64,000 bases of DNA from an uncultured Eubacteriales bacterium (GTDB lineage: Bacteria; Bacillota; Clostridia; Oscillospirales; Acutalibacteraceae). The notes below the pieces were generated by a model that saw nothing but the letters and a program-made list of their open reading frames with translations, was not told the DNA's origin and made no database searches. This document shows positions 1 to 7,573 of the stretch, piece after piece; the stretch's first letter is position 1, and the number at the start of each line of letters is the position of its first letter. Both the position numbers and the translations under genes were made by a program. The stretch covers positions 1 to 64,000 of the forward strand of contig CAKVAX010000001.1 in the NCBI GenBank assembly GCA_934725425.1. Reading direction: 5' to 3'.

Positions 1-3
1 TTT

Positions 4-30
4 GATTCGCTTTTTGCGAATCTTTTTTTA
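4..30 (+). terminator. Rho-independent terminator of a gene left of the window
   Basis: A 7-bp stem GATTCGC/GCGAATC with a TTTTT loop is followed directly by a run of seven T on the plus strand. It should end a plus-strand transcript whose gene lies outside the window. A second small hairpin, AGCTCCC/GGGAGCT (52-70), overlaps the 3' end of holA and is also followed by T-rich sequence on the plus strand. Confidence 0.7.
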
Positions 31-57
31 TCCTTTTTTATTTATTTTTTTAGCTCC

Positions 58-1095
58 CTATTCGGGAGCTTTGTTTAATTTAATTATTAAATTTTGTAAA
101 ATTAATTGTTTATCTATATTTGTGCTTTTTAGTTGAATATCTGTTTCAAGTAAGTATTCTAGTGATTTTTTTATTTTTTCTATAGAAAAATTTTGACATC
201 TTTTGTACGCATTTTTTATTTTGAACTCTTTATTCTTATAATCAAAATTATTTATTATTTCGTTTAAATTATTATTTTTTTGACACAGAATTTTGACTCG
301 ATATAAATCTATGTATTCACTACATATTACTGATAGTATCGCTATAGGATCTTCTTTATTTTTAATTAGTGAGTTTAAAATTTCAAAACTTTTTTTTGTA
401 TTTTTTGAAAATATAGATTTAGGGAGATCAAAAATTATACGTTTTTCAGAAATATCCGAAATAATCTCTAGAGAACTTTTTGATATATTTTCTTTTTTTT
501 CGTAATTGCATATTTTTTTCAATTCATTTCGTATATGAGTAATATCTAAGTTATTGCATTTTTCTTTTATGATTTTAGCATCTTCTATTGATAAATTTTT
601 ATGGTATTCATCTTTTGCCCAGCGCACTAAGTGTTTCTCAATGGGGATATCATTTACATCAAATTTGCAAAAAATTCCATTCTCATTTACGAACTTTTCT
701 ATTTTTTTAAATTTATTTATATTTTTTGTTCCAGTTATTTCATGATATTCGATGAGTAATACTGTACAATATTCGGGGATGTCAGAAAAAATTTTTATAA
801 GATATTCAATATCTTCGGAACTTTGATTTTCCCATTCCAAATTTTTAATTGTTATACATTTCTTATTTGAATTTAATGGCAAAGTATCGATTGCATTTTC
901 TAGATCGTTTAGGTTAATATTTTCTCCGTCAAAAATTGTATCATTAAAATCATTATTATTGTCATTTAAGATTTTATTTTTTATGATATTTTCGAAATGA
1001 TCCAGAAAATATTTTTCTCCGGATAATAAATAAATTTTATCCGTATTTTGGGTAGCGACTCGCTGACTGAATTTTTCATAACTAAGTTTTGGCAT
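58..1095 (-). CDS. holA: DNA polymerase III delta subunit (clamp loader)
   Basis: The 345-residue protein has the length and layout of HolA. An N-terminal AAA+-like region opens with DKIYLLSGEKYFLDHFENII, and a helical C-terminal domain carries the RIIFDLPKSIFSKNTKKSFEILNSL stretch typical of the family. HolA is the subunit that opens the sliding clamp in the clamp-loader complex. It has no functional Walker A motif, as is usual for delta. It sits 19 nt downstream of comEC on the same strand, a common comEC-holA order in Firmicutes. The ATG at 1095 follows an AGGAGGAT-like SD. Lysine, asparagine and isoleucine are very frequent, reflecting the AT-rich genome. Confidence 0.9.
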   Translation of the reverse strand: MPKLSYEKFSQRVATQNTDKIYLLSGEKYFLDHFENIIKNKILNDNNNDFNDTIFDGENINLNDLENAIDTLPLNSNKKCITIKNLEWENQSSEDIEYLIKIFSDIPEYCTVLLIEYHEITGTKNINKFKKIEKFVNENGIFCKFDVNDIPIEKHLVRWAKDEYHKNLSIEDAKIIKEKCNNLDITHIRNELKKICNYEKKENISKSSLEIISDISEKRIIFDLPKSIFSKNTKKSFEILNSLIKNKEDPIAILSVICSEYIDLYRVKILCQKNNNLNEIINNFDYKNKEFKIKNAYKRCQNFSIEKIKKSLEYLLETDIQLKSTNIDKQLILQNLIIKLNKAPE

Positions 1096-1114
1096 TTTAC
1101 ATAATCCTCCTGAT

Positions 1115-3328
1115 TTAGTAATTACTGTTATTTGAATTTACATTTATATAAATATTTCCCTGATGATACGAGGAAAATATATTTTCATAATCACCGGCAA
1201 GCTTGCAAAGGCAAATTTCGGAAGCTCTTTTTGATTCAGAAATTATAATATTTCTAAAATTTATTTTTTTATAATTTTGAGGAAGACCATTACAAATCAA
1301 ACAGTCGATGTTTAGCCATTCGTCAGGAATATCTTTTGAATTACCGCCATTAGGTATGACCAAAAATTTGGTGTTATCAATATTAATTTTAATGTACATA
1401 TAATTATTTTTGGTAACAGTTTCTATTTCTGTATTTCCAAAAATAGTAGTATAAGAGTGAGTTTTGTTTATTATTTTTTTAATATTTTCACTTAATTTTT
1501 CTGATATATCTCGATTTTTCCCGTCAATAACAATGCTTTTCGGTTCATAAGTATTTATTATCTCTACAAATTTTGGGATATCTTTTTGATTGGCCATAGA
1601 TAAATTTATATAATCGATAAAATTTCTGTTTGATGTGGATAATTCGTATTCTATTGGTTCGGAAAAAGTTTTTTCTGTTGTAGATAAAATAAGGGCTTTG
1701 TGATGATTTTTAGTAATACTTATACATATTCCTTCTCCACAAGGTGTTACCGTCATCCGAGTTACGTTTCTTGTCAAATATTCATAGGATATAGTTCCTA
1801 TCATAATTAAATTTATAGAAATAATAGATGTTACTATTATTGTATTTTTTGTTTTTGATAAAAATATGACAATTATAACTAAAATTAATATCAAAGATAT
1901 AGCCAATTTTAAATATCCGTAATTGGAATTGAGAAGTGCATATGGAATCTTAGAAATTAATTTTGACACATAGTTTATGTACCGGATTATAAATCCACAA
2001 ATTAAGGCCAATGGTTTGATTATTATCATAAAAATGCGATGATTTATGCATGTTAATATGTTCATGATTAAAGATAAAGCTAGAAGAATTGATACGGGTG
2101 TGACGATAAGTATATTTGAAATAAATGAAACAGTAGAAATTTTTTTGAAATACCACGAAGAAACAGGAACATTAAATAAAAAACAGCATATGCTCACTGC
2201 AAAGCTCGATACCAAAAAGTAAGTTATCTGATTATTCAACCTTTTAGGAATATGCGACATTATAAAATTTGCAAGCGTGCCATAGAACAAAGTTATAGAC
2301 AAGATAGACAAAAAACTTAACCATAAACCTATGTCTATAGCTGAATTTGGGTTGATTAAACAAATAAATCCTATTGCTATACCGATTGACGTGAGACTAT
2401 CAGAACTTTTTCTTAAACACAATGACATTAAATATATTATCATCATTATTCCTGCTCTGACGCTCGATGGAGTGAACCCCGCAACGAAAACAAAGATTAT
2501 TACAAAGAACATAGTGAATATATAAGCGATTTTATCTTTAACTTTAAGTACTATCAAAAGTTTAAGTATAAAGAATGCAACTATAGATATGTGAATTCCC
2601 GAAACAGCCAATAGGTGATAGACTCCTATAATATCGAAATTTCTTTTTATATTTTTCGGAAAATCGTTTTTGTCTCCAAGCATAATTCCGTTTATAACCG
2701 ATGCGTATGCTGGAGGAAGATTTTCTTTAGATGCTGATAATAATTTTTTTCGTATTTTTAAGACGTAGTATCTAAAAGAGCGATTGTTTGATTCTTCTAT
2801 TTTTAATGCTTTATCATAATTTATTAAAAATCCCTTTAAATATATATTTTTTGACCTATAATGAATTCTTGAATTAAACCCCGGATTTTCTGGAGGACTA
2901 AACAAGTAAGCCTTTGCGGTAATTATATCAAAAGTTTCACATTCAAGCGGTTGAACGGAAGAAGCTTCTATTTTAAAGGGCTTTACGTTTTCTCCGTCTA
3001 TATTTTTGACGTTTATTATGTAATTATATGAACAATCCTTTTTAAATACATTATCACATATCTCACCTTTTATGATTACCGTGCTGTCATTCCATTTTTC
3101 AACAGGGATGATATTGTAATTCAAGTTTACGTAATACACGATACTCGCTAGTAAACATGGTAAAAATGTTAAAAAAAGAACTTTGTTTTTCTTAATAAAA
3201 AATGCGGACGATACAGAAAGTATCCCCAGAATAATCATAGTCAGTACTAAAAAATTATTGGGTATAAATACCAAAAATGTTAGAGTAAAAAAGTAGGAAA
3301 GTCCTATTAAAGCCAAAGGCCTTTTCAT
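1115..3328 (-). CDS. comEC: ComEC/Rec2-family DNA uptake channel
   Basis: A polytopic membrane protein of about 737 residues. An N-terminal membrane/DUF4131-like region is followed by the Competence domain with GVYHLLAVSGIHISIV, the family hallmark, and then by many membrane helices. ComEC moves single-stranded DNA across the cytoplasmic membrane. The C-terminal part (from about residue 520) sits where most ComEC proteins carry a metallo-beta-lactamase domain, but no HxHxDH metal site is visible, so that domain looks lost or strongly divergent. I prefer the ATG at 3328 over the GTG at 3337, because the AAAGGAG SD lies right next to the GTG. No other competence gene is present here, so DNA uptake is not established. 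Confidence 0.85.
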   Translation of the reverse strand: MKRPLALIGLSYFFTLTFLVFIPNNFLVLTMIILGILSVSSAFFIKKNKVLFLTFLPCLLASIVYYVNLNYNIIPVEKWNDSTVIIKGEICDNVFKKDCSYNYIINVKNIDGENVKPFKIEASSVQPLECETFDIITAKAYLFSPPENPGFNSRIHYRSKNIYLKGFLINYDKALKIEESNNRSFRYYVLKIRKKLLSASKENLPPAYASVINGIMLGDKNDFPKNIKRNFDIIGVYHLLAVSGIHISIVAFFILKLLIVLKVKDKIAYIFTMFFVIIFVFVAGFTPSSVRAGIMMIIYLMSLCLRKSSDSLTSIGIAIGFICLINPNSAIDIGLWLSFLSILSITLFYGTLANFIMSHIPKRLNNQITYFLVSSFAVSICCFLFNVPVSSWYFKKISTVSFISNILIVTPVSILLALSLIMNILTCINHRIFMIIIKPLALICGFIIRYINYVSKLISKIPYALLNSNYGYLKLAISLILILVIIVIFLSKTKNTIIVTSIISINLIMIGTISYEYLTRNVTRMTVTPCGEGICISITKNHHKALILSTTEKTFSEPIEYELSTSNRNFIDYINLSMANQKDIPKFVEIINTYEPKSIVIDGKNRDISEKLSENIKKIINKTHSYTTIFGNTEIETVTKNNYMYIKINIDNTKFLVIPNGGNSKDIPDEWLNIDCLICNGLPQNYKKINFRNIIISESKRASEICLCKLAGDYENIFSSYHQGNIYINVNSNNSNY

Positions 3329-3348
3329 ATTTTTCACTCCTTTAAAAA

Positions 3349-3389
3349 AACACTTTATAGCTTAATTATACCCTAAGCTATAAAGTGTT
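3349..3389 (-). terminator. Terminator hairpin with an embedded comEC promoter
   Basis: The 16-bp arms AACACTTTATAGCTTA (3349-3364) and TAAGCTATAAAGTGTT (3374-3389) are perfectly complementary. On the minus strand they are followed by seven T, so they end the HIT-phosphoribosyltransferase transcript. The 9-nt loop reads GGGTATAAT on the minus strand. TATAAT lies 18 nt after TAGACA (-35-like), so the comEC-holA promoter appears to sit inside the terminator. Confidence 0.7.
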
Positions 3390-3397
3390 GTCTATTT

Positions 3398-3943
3398 TTA
3401 TTTTGGAAACACAGGTAATTTTTCCAGATATATTATGTCTTTTCTTTCAGATGAGTCCCCCTCGGCGAGTACGCACACTTTGGCGATAATATTCCCACTT
3501 GCTTTTTTTATCAGTTCTTCCAGCGCTGCCACAGATTCTCCTGTACTTATGACATCATCAACTATCAAAACTTTTTTTCCTTTTATTTCAGAAAAATCAT
3601 TTTCCGAAAGATATAATTTTTGAATTTTTGCCGTGGTTATTGATTTTACTTCAACGTGTATTGAATTTTTCATATAAATTTTTTCTGATTTTCGAGCTAC
3701 GATGTATTTTTTGCCGCATTGCCTAGACATTTCGTAGCATAGGGGTATTCCTTTGCTTTCTGCTGTTATAAGAACGTCAAATTCCGGGCATTTTTTGAGG
3801 AGTTCTTTTGCGGATTTTTCGGTTATTTCTGTATCACCAAACATTATAAACGCAGCAATATCTAAATTTTTATTTACCTCGCAAAATGGCAATTTTCTTT
3901 TGCATCCCGCGATTTCAATTTCGAAAAATTTATCGTTAGCCAT
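3398..3943 (-). CDS. Phosphoribosyltransferase (adenine/xanthine PRTase-like)
   Basis: A 181-residue type I phosphoribosyltransferase. The PRPP-binding loop is KVLIVDDVISTGESVAAL at about residues 120-137, and the upstream sequence (DVLITAESKGIPLCYEMSR) resembles Apt/Xpt enzymes that salvage a purine base with PRPP to give the nucleotide. The exact base cannot be read from the sequence. It lies 24 nt downstream of the HIT gene and is probably cotranscribed with it. That fits nucleotide salvage, as does the large nucleoside-salvage block at 11.8-21.4 kb. Adenine is the likeliest substrate. Confidence 0.75.
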   Translation of the reverse strand: MANDKFFEIEIAGCKRKLPFCEVNKNLDIAAFIMFGDTEITEKSAKELLKKCPEFDVLITAESKGIPLCYEMSRQCGKKYIVARKSEKIYMKNSIHVEVKSITTAKIQKLYLSENDFSEIKGKKVLIVDDVISTGESVAALEELIKKASGNIIAKVCVLAEGDSSERKDIIYLEKLPVFPK

Positions 3944-3967
3944 TTTTGATTCTTCTTTCTGAAAATT

Positions 3968-4306
3968 TTAAAGATTCTCCCAAGAGAGTTCTTTTCCTCC
4001 CAAGAGGTGAAAATGTATATGTTTGACACTTTGTCCGCCGTTTTCTCCACAGTTATTTATTATTCTGTATCCATCATTTAAACCGAGCTTTTCCGCAATT
4101 TTAGGTATCACAGAAAAAATATATCCGATAATATTCGAATTTTCAGGAGTGATATCATTGGCAGATGAAATATGTTCTTTTGGAATTACCAGTACATGAA
4201 CCGGTGCGATGGGATTTAAATCATTAAATGCTAAAATTTTATCATCTTTATAAATTATTTTAGAAGGGATTTCTTTTTTTGTTATTTTACAAAATATACA
4301 ATCCAT
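3968..4306 (-). CDS. HIT-family nucleotide hydrolase/transferase
   Basis: A 112-residue histidine-triad protein. It starts with the MDCIFCKITKKEIPS signature of the HinT branch and carries the catalytic HIHFHLLGG triad near the C terminus (about residues 96-104). HinT-type proteins hydrolyse adenosine 5'-phosphoramidates and related nucleotides in the cytosol. Length and both motifs are complete. First gene of a two-gene minus-strand operon with the phosphoribosyltransferase. Confidence 0.92.
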   Translation of the reverse strand: MDCIFCKITKKEIPSKIIYKDDKILAFNDLNPIAPVHVLVIPKEHISSANDITPENSNIIGYIFSVIPKIAEKLGLNDGYRIINNCGENGGQSVKHIHFHLLGGKELSWENL

Positions 4307-4475
4307 AATTACTGTTTTCCTTTCCGTTTAGTTTTAAATTTATTTAAAAATGCATATGTTTGAAACACAAGGAAATATTGTATATCTTTACAATACTTAT
4401 GTCAAGATTTTTGAAAAAATAATCTTGGTAGGTAAACACGTCGCACAAAAATATTCAAAATTTACAGAAAGCCTA

Positions 4476-4504
4476 TTGATTTTTAAAATTGTATATAGTA
4501 ATAT
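4476..4504 (+). promoter_or_regulatory. Candidate sigma-A promoter of azlCD
   Basis: TTGATT (4476-4481), a 17-nt spacer and TAATAT (4499-4504), about 75 nt upstream of the azlC start. The -10 element lies inside an imperfect palindrome, GTATAT-AGTA-ATATAC (4491-4506). The rest of the 273-nt divergent interval with the HIT gene shows no gene. Confidence 0.45.
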
Positions 4505-4532
4505 ACAAATTAGCTGTGACATAAGTGGCAGG

Positions 4533-4548
4533 GAAGATATATATCTTC
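4533..4548. promoter_or_regulatory. 16-bp perfect palindrome upstream of azlC
   Basis: GAAGATATATATCTTC is self-complementary. It lies about 30 nt before the azlC ATG, between the candidate promoter and the GAGAGGCG SD, a position suited to an operator or a short leader hairpin. The regulator is unknown. Confidence 0.35.
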
Positions 4549-4579
4549 TTAAATAAAATATGAGAGGCGTGGTTAAATC

Positions 4580-5338
4580 ATGGCAAACACAAGTCCGCAA
4601 ACGGCTACTCGTGGATTCATGAGAGGTTTCAAAGACGGCATACCTGTAGCGTTGGGCTACATACCGATAGCGTTGGCATGTGCGATCTCGGCGATACAAG
4701 CCGGATTGAGTGTTGGTGTATCGGAACTTTTGGGAGCGATGGTGTTTACAGGCTCGGGTCAGCAAGCTGCTATCAACCTACTAAAAGGCGGTACTACAGC
4801 AATTTGGCTTTACGCTTTAACTATATTCGTAGTTAACTGTAGGTACATATTATTTGCTATATCTATAGCACAGAGATTTGACCCAAAAATGAAGACTTGG
4901 CAGAGAGTTCTATTTGGTGTTTTGAATACCGATGAAATTTTTGGAGTTGCAATGAAAGAAAAAGGCACTCTAGAGCCTTCGTATTTATTAGGGCTCGGTA
5001 CTTCTCCGTATCTTGGCTTTTTGCTCGGGACAATTCTTGGAGCAGTAGCAACGGATTTACTTCCTGTTGCGATAAGACCCGCACTCGGAATAATGTTATA
5101 TGCTATGTTTATAGCGATAATAGTTCCTTCCGCAAAAAAATCTCGCCCGGTTTTGGTAGTAGTTTGCATAGCGTTACTTTTGAGCTTTATAATGGAATGC
5201 ATTCCTGCAATTAAAGCGGTTTTAGATAGCTCATGGATAATAATTATTTGTGCTATTGTAACTTCACTCATAGGTGCATTTTTATTCCCAATAAAAGACG
5301 AACAAGAAGCACCTGAAACAAAGGGGGTTGAAGAATAA
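4580..5338 (+). CDS. azlC: AzlC-family branched-chain amino acid exporter, large subunit
   Basis: A 252-residue polytopic membrane protein with the AzlC opening (FMRGFKDGIPVALGYIPIALACAISA) and the conserved GAMVFTGSGQQAAINLL segment. Hydrophobic helices continue to a short charged tail. With AzlD it forms a transporter that exports branched-chain amino acids or analogues. The last base of its stop codon region overlaps the azlD ATG (4-nt ATGA-type overlap near 5338), so translation is coupled. The SD is GAGAGGCGTGG before the ATG. Confidence 0.88.
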   Translation: MANTSPQTATRGFMRGFKDGIPVALGYIPIALACAISAIQAGLSVGVSELLGAMVFTGSGQQAAINLLKGGTTAIWLYALTIFVVNCRYILFAISIAQRFDPKMKTWQRVLFGVLNTDEIFGVAMKEKGTLEPSYLLGLGTSPYLGFLLGTILGAVATDLLPVAIRPALGIMLYAMFIAIIVPSAKKSRPVLVVVCIALLLSFIMECIPAIKAVLDSSWIIIICAIVTSLIGAFLFPIKDEQEAPETKGVEE

Positions 5339-5661
5339 TGGATACCCAAAAATTTATATATGCTATTTTTGCAATGACAGCTGTAATGTTGGGCGTAAAA
5401 ATTATTCCGATACTTTTCTGCAAAAAGAAGATAAAAAATGTATTTATTAAATCATTTTTGGAGTACATACCTTACGCAGTTCTTACATCAATGATATTCC
5501 CTGAAGCGTTTGTTAATTCTACCGGCAATGTGTGGTCAGCAAGTATAGCGGTTGTTGCTGCGATTATACTTTCTTACATAGGTCAAAGTTTGGTGGTTGT
5601 AGCGCTTTCTTCAACACTGGTTGCATTTATTGTTGAACAAGTTATGCGTTTTGTAAAATAA
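5338..5661 (+). CDS. azlD: AzlD-family transporter small subunit
   Basis: A 107-residue membrane protein with about four hydrophobic segments and the AzlD features of a charged KKKIKN stretch followed by FLEYIPYAVLTSMIFPEAF. It overlaps azlC and is needed by AzlC-type exporters. Ends 17 nt before a strong terminator, so azlCD is a closed two-gene operon. Confidence 0.87.
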   Translation: MDTQKFIYAIFAMTAVMLGVKIIPILFCKKKIKNVFIKSFLEYIPYAVLTSMIFPEAFVNSTGNVWSASIAVVAAIILSYIGQSLVVVALSSTLVAFIVEQVMRFVK

Positions 5662-5678
5662 AATTACAGACATAAAAA

Positions 5679-5705
5679 TCCGACCCGTAGGGGTCGGATG
5701 ATTTT
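5679..5705. terminator. Terminator between azlD and the coiled-coil gene
   Basis: An 8-bp perfect stem TCCGACCC/GGGTCGGA with a GTAG loop, followed by TGATTTTTTATTT on the plus strand and preceded by an A-rich stretch. It probably works in both directions between the convergent genes. Confidence 0.85.
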
Positions 5706-7301
5706 TTATTTACTGTCATCCAATTGATCCAAAATAGCTCCGGATATTATATCCAAATCCATATCTTTTGCTTTTTGCATACTACGGCTCAAAAAGGCAG
5801 CCCCTCCTCCGGGTAAAAGAAGACCTGTTAAAGTTGTACAGCCCACGACAAACAGTCCCTCGAGTAAGCCCAATTCAAGGAATGAAGTAAATCCTGCGAC
5901 TGCCAACATTCCAGCCAGTATATATAAGACTAATGCTATCGCCTTTCCCTCATAATCATTAAGAGGATCAGTATCATATGGTGAATATTTAGTAGCCGCA
6001 TTATACAGTGATTTGTTTTCCTCGGATAATTTGTCGCCACAATTAAAGAATGCAAGACTTGATAGGGATTTTATCAGGTCTTTATTTTTTCTGAAGCGTT
6101 GGGGAAAACATTCTTTAACATCTTGTGTGAAGTCTTCTTTTTCTTTTGAGAATTTGTAGTAAATTTTTGATCTTTTGCGATGTATTTTTTTTGCTTCTTC
6201 CCGTAATTGGGTTTTATCAAGTTTTCCTGATTTTAATTTATCTGAAATTTCTTCCATATCCTTTGATATTGTGCTCAAGAGTTTATCTAATTTTGTTTTT
6301 AAAGTTTCTTTGCACTTCTCATATTTTTCTACATCAAATTTTTCTGTTTCATTTTTATCTTTAGAATCTAAGTCTATTGTTGAAAATCTAAATAGTTTTT
6401 CTTTACACTTTTTGAAATGTTTAGGTTTGTCATCGGACAGTAAATCTTTCATCTCAGATATTTCTTTAGTGATTTTTGGGGTTTTAATTAGTCTTTTAAA
6501 CTTTGATTTAATCGATTTCTTTTTATCAGGTTGTGGTGCTTCGTTGTTAATAAAATTTTTTTCCAAAAAGTTAGCCACTTGAATTAAACAGCCTAGCATT
6601 CCGGTCCCTTTGTTGTTGTTGCTGTTGTGTATAGCATTTGATACGCTCTTTTTTGTCATGGTTCCAAATTCATTCTGTTGAAATTTTTTTAACTCTTTGG
6701 ATGGCATTTTAGCTGCTTTAAGCGCCGAGGTTGCATTGCTTAGTTGATCTTTGGTAGATCTAATTATTTTTTTATAGTGTTCAATTTCTCCTAAAATGCC
6801 GGTTTCTTTCTTTGATTTTTTAAATCCGAAATATCTTTTTATTCGGTCAGCAGTACACCGATCAGTGGCTTTTTCTACTCTTTGTACTTCTTTTAAGGCT
6901 GCTTTTTTCTCATCAAGCTTTTTATAAAGTTCACCTAATTTTTCTTTTAATTTGTCTGCTTTTTCTAAATAGTGAGGCTTGGAGTTCGCTTGGAAATAAG
7001 ATATTTCGTCAAACAAAACTTTTTCTATGCCGGATTCTTCTTGACTTTTTGCGTTTTGAGCATTAATGTCTTCCAATTTTTCGATATTTTTTTCTATGGC
7101 AGCTATTGTTCCTTCTTTATAAAAGCATTCGGCTTCCTTAAATTTTTTTAAAAATTTTTGCGCTAATTTATGCAAATCTTTGTTTTGTATTTCTTTGGGA
7201 TTCGCAGTGTTGCGCTTGAACTTTTCTTCAATTTTTCCTACCAGTTCATCATGATTGACCTTTTCGAGCTCGCTTTGATAATAATTTTGAATTTCTCCCA
7301 T
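5706..7301 (-). CDS. Unknown lysine-rich coiled-coil protein with C-terminal membrane hairpin
   Basis: I do not recognise this protein. From the ATG at 7301 it has 531 residues. The in-frame ATG at 7319 is unlikely, because the SD GGAAGGAG lies inside its first codons. Residues 1-440 are very rich in Lys and Glu, with several stretches suited to coiled coils. Near the C terminus are two hydrophobic segments (ALVLYILAGMLAVAGF and LLEGLFVVGCTTLTGLLL) split by an acidic turn, then a short charged tail (DLDIISGAILDQL). There is no N-terminal signal peptide. The architecture resembles a tail-anchored membrane protein or a secreted effector inserting a hairpin into a membrane, but this is inference. 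It is monocistronic, with its own promoter. Confidence 0.75.
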   Translation of the reverse strand: MGEIQNYYQSELEKVNHDELVGKIEEKFKRNTANPKEIQNKDLHKLAQKFLKKFKEAECFYKEGTIAAIEKNIEKLEDINAQNAKSQEESGIEKVLFDEISYFQANSKPHYLEKADKLKEKLGELYKKLDEKKAALKEVQRVEKATDRCTADRIKRYFGFKKSKKETGILGEIEHYKKIIRSTKDQLSNATSALKAAKMPSKELKKFQQNEFGTMTKKSVSNAIHNSNNNKGTGMLGCLIQVANFLEKNFINNEAPQPDKKKSIKSKFKRLIKTPKITKEISEMKDLLSDDKPKHFKKCKEKLFRFSTIDLDSKDKNETEKFDVEKYEKCKETLKTKLDKLLSTISKDMEEISDKLKSGKLDKTQLREEAKKIHRKRSKIYYKFSKEKEDFTQDVKECFPQRFRKNKDLIKSLSSLAFFNCGDKLSEENKSLYNAATKYSPYDTDPLNDYEGKAIALVLYILAGMLAVAGFTSFLELGLLEGLFVVGCTTLTGLLLPGGGAAFLSRSMQKAKDMDLDIISGAILDQLDDSK

Positions 7302-7371
7302 TTTAAATTCTCCTTCCAAATTATAGTATAATAATTATAAAAATAATATTAATGTGTTTCCGTAAATATAT

Positions 7372-7399
7372 ATTATAACTAAAAATAATAAAAAATCAA
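7372..7399 (-). promoter_or_regulatory. Candidate promoter of the coiled-coil gene
   Basis: On the minus strand, TTGATT (7399-7394), a 16-nt spacer and TATAAT (7377-7372), about 70 nt upstream of the start at 7301. The rest of the divergent 270-nt interval holds the parE promoter. Confidence 0.5.
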
Positions 7400-7433
7400 C
7401 CTTTTTTTATAAAAATTGCACCAAGCGCTAAGT

Positions 7434-7462
7434 TTGACCCAAACTTTTTTATGGTGTATAAT
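7434..7462 (+). promoter_or_regulatory. Sigma-A promoter of the topoisomerase operon
   Basis: TTGACC (7434-7439), a 17-nt spacer and TATAAT (7457-7462). The leader to the parE start is about 105 nt and AT-rich, with no strong hairpin seen. Confidence 0.7.
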
Positions 7463-7573
7463 AAAATGTACCTCATTTATAAATTGAAAATGACTTAGTG
7501 TTGCGATTAATAGCAAGAAATTCGTTAATAATAAATAATATTTAAAAATAAATATATAAAAGGAGATATAGTT

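Noticed and set aside
4397..4765. 122-residue minus-strand ORF overlapping azlC
   Set aside because: Antisense to the start of azlC, no SD, no family, and composition unlike local proteins.
6175..6582. 135-residue plus-strand ORF inside the coiled-coil gene
   Set aside because: Shadow of a Lys-rich gene on the other strand; no SD.
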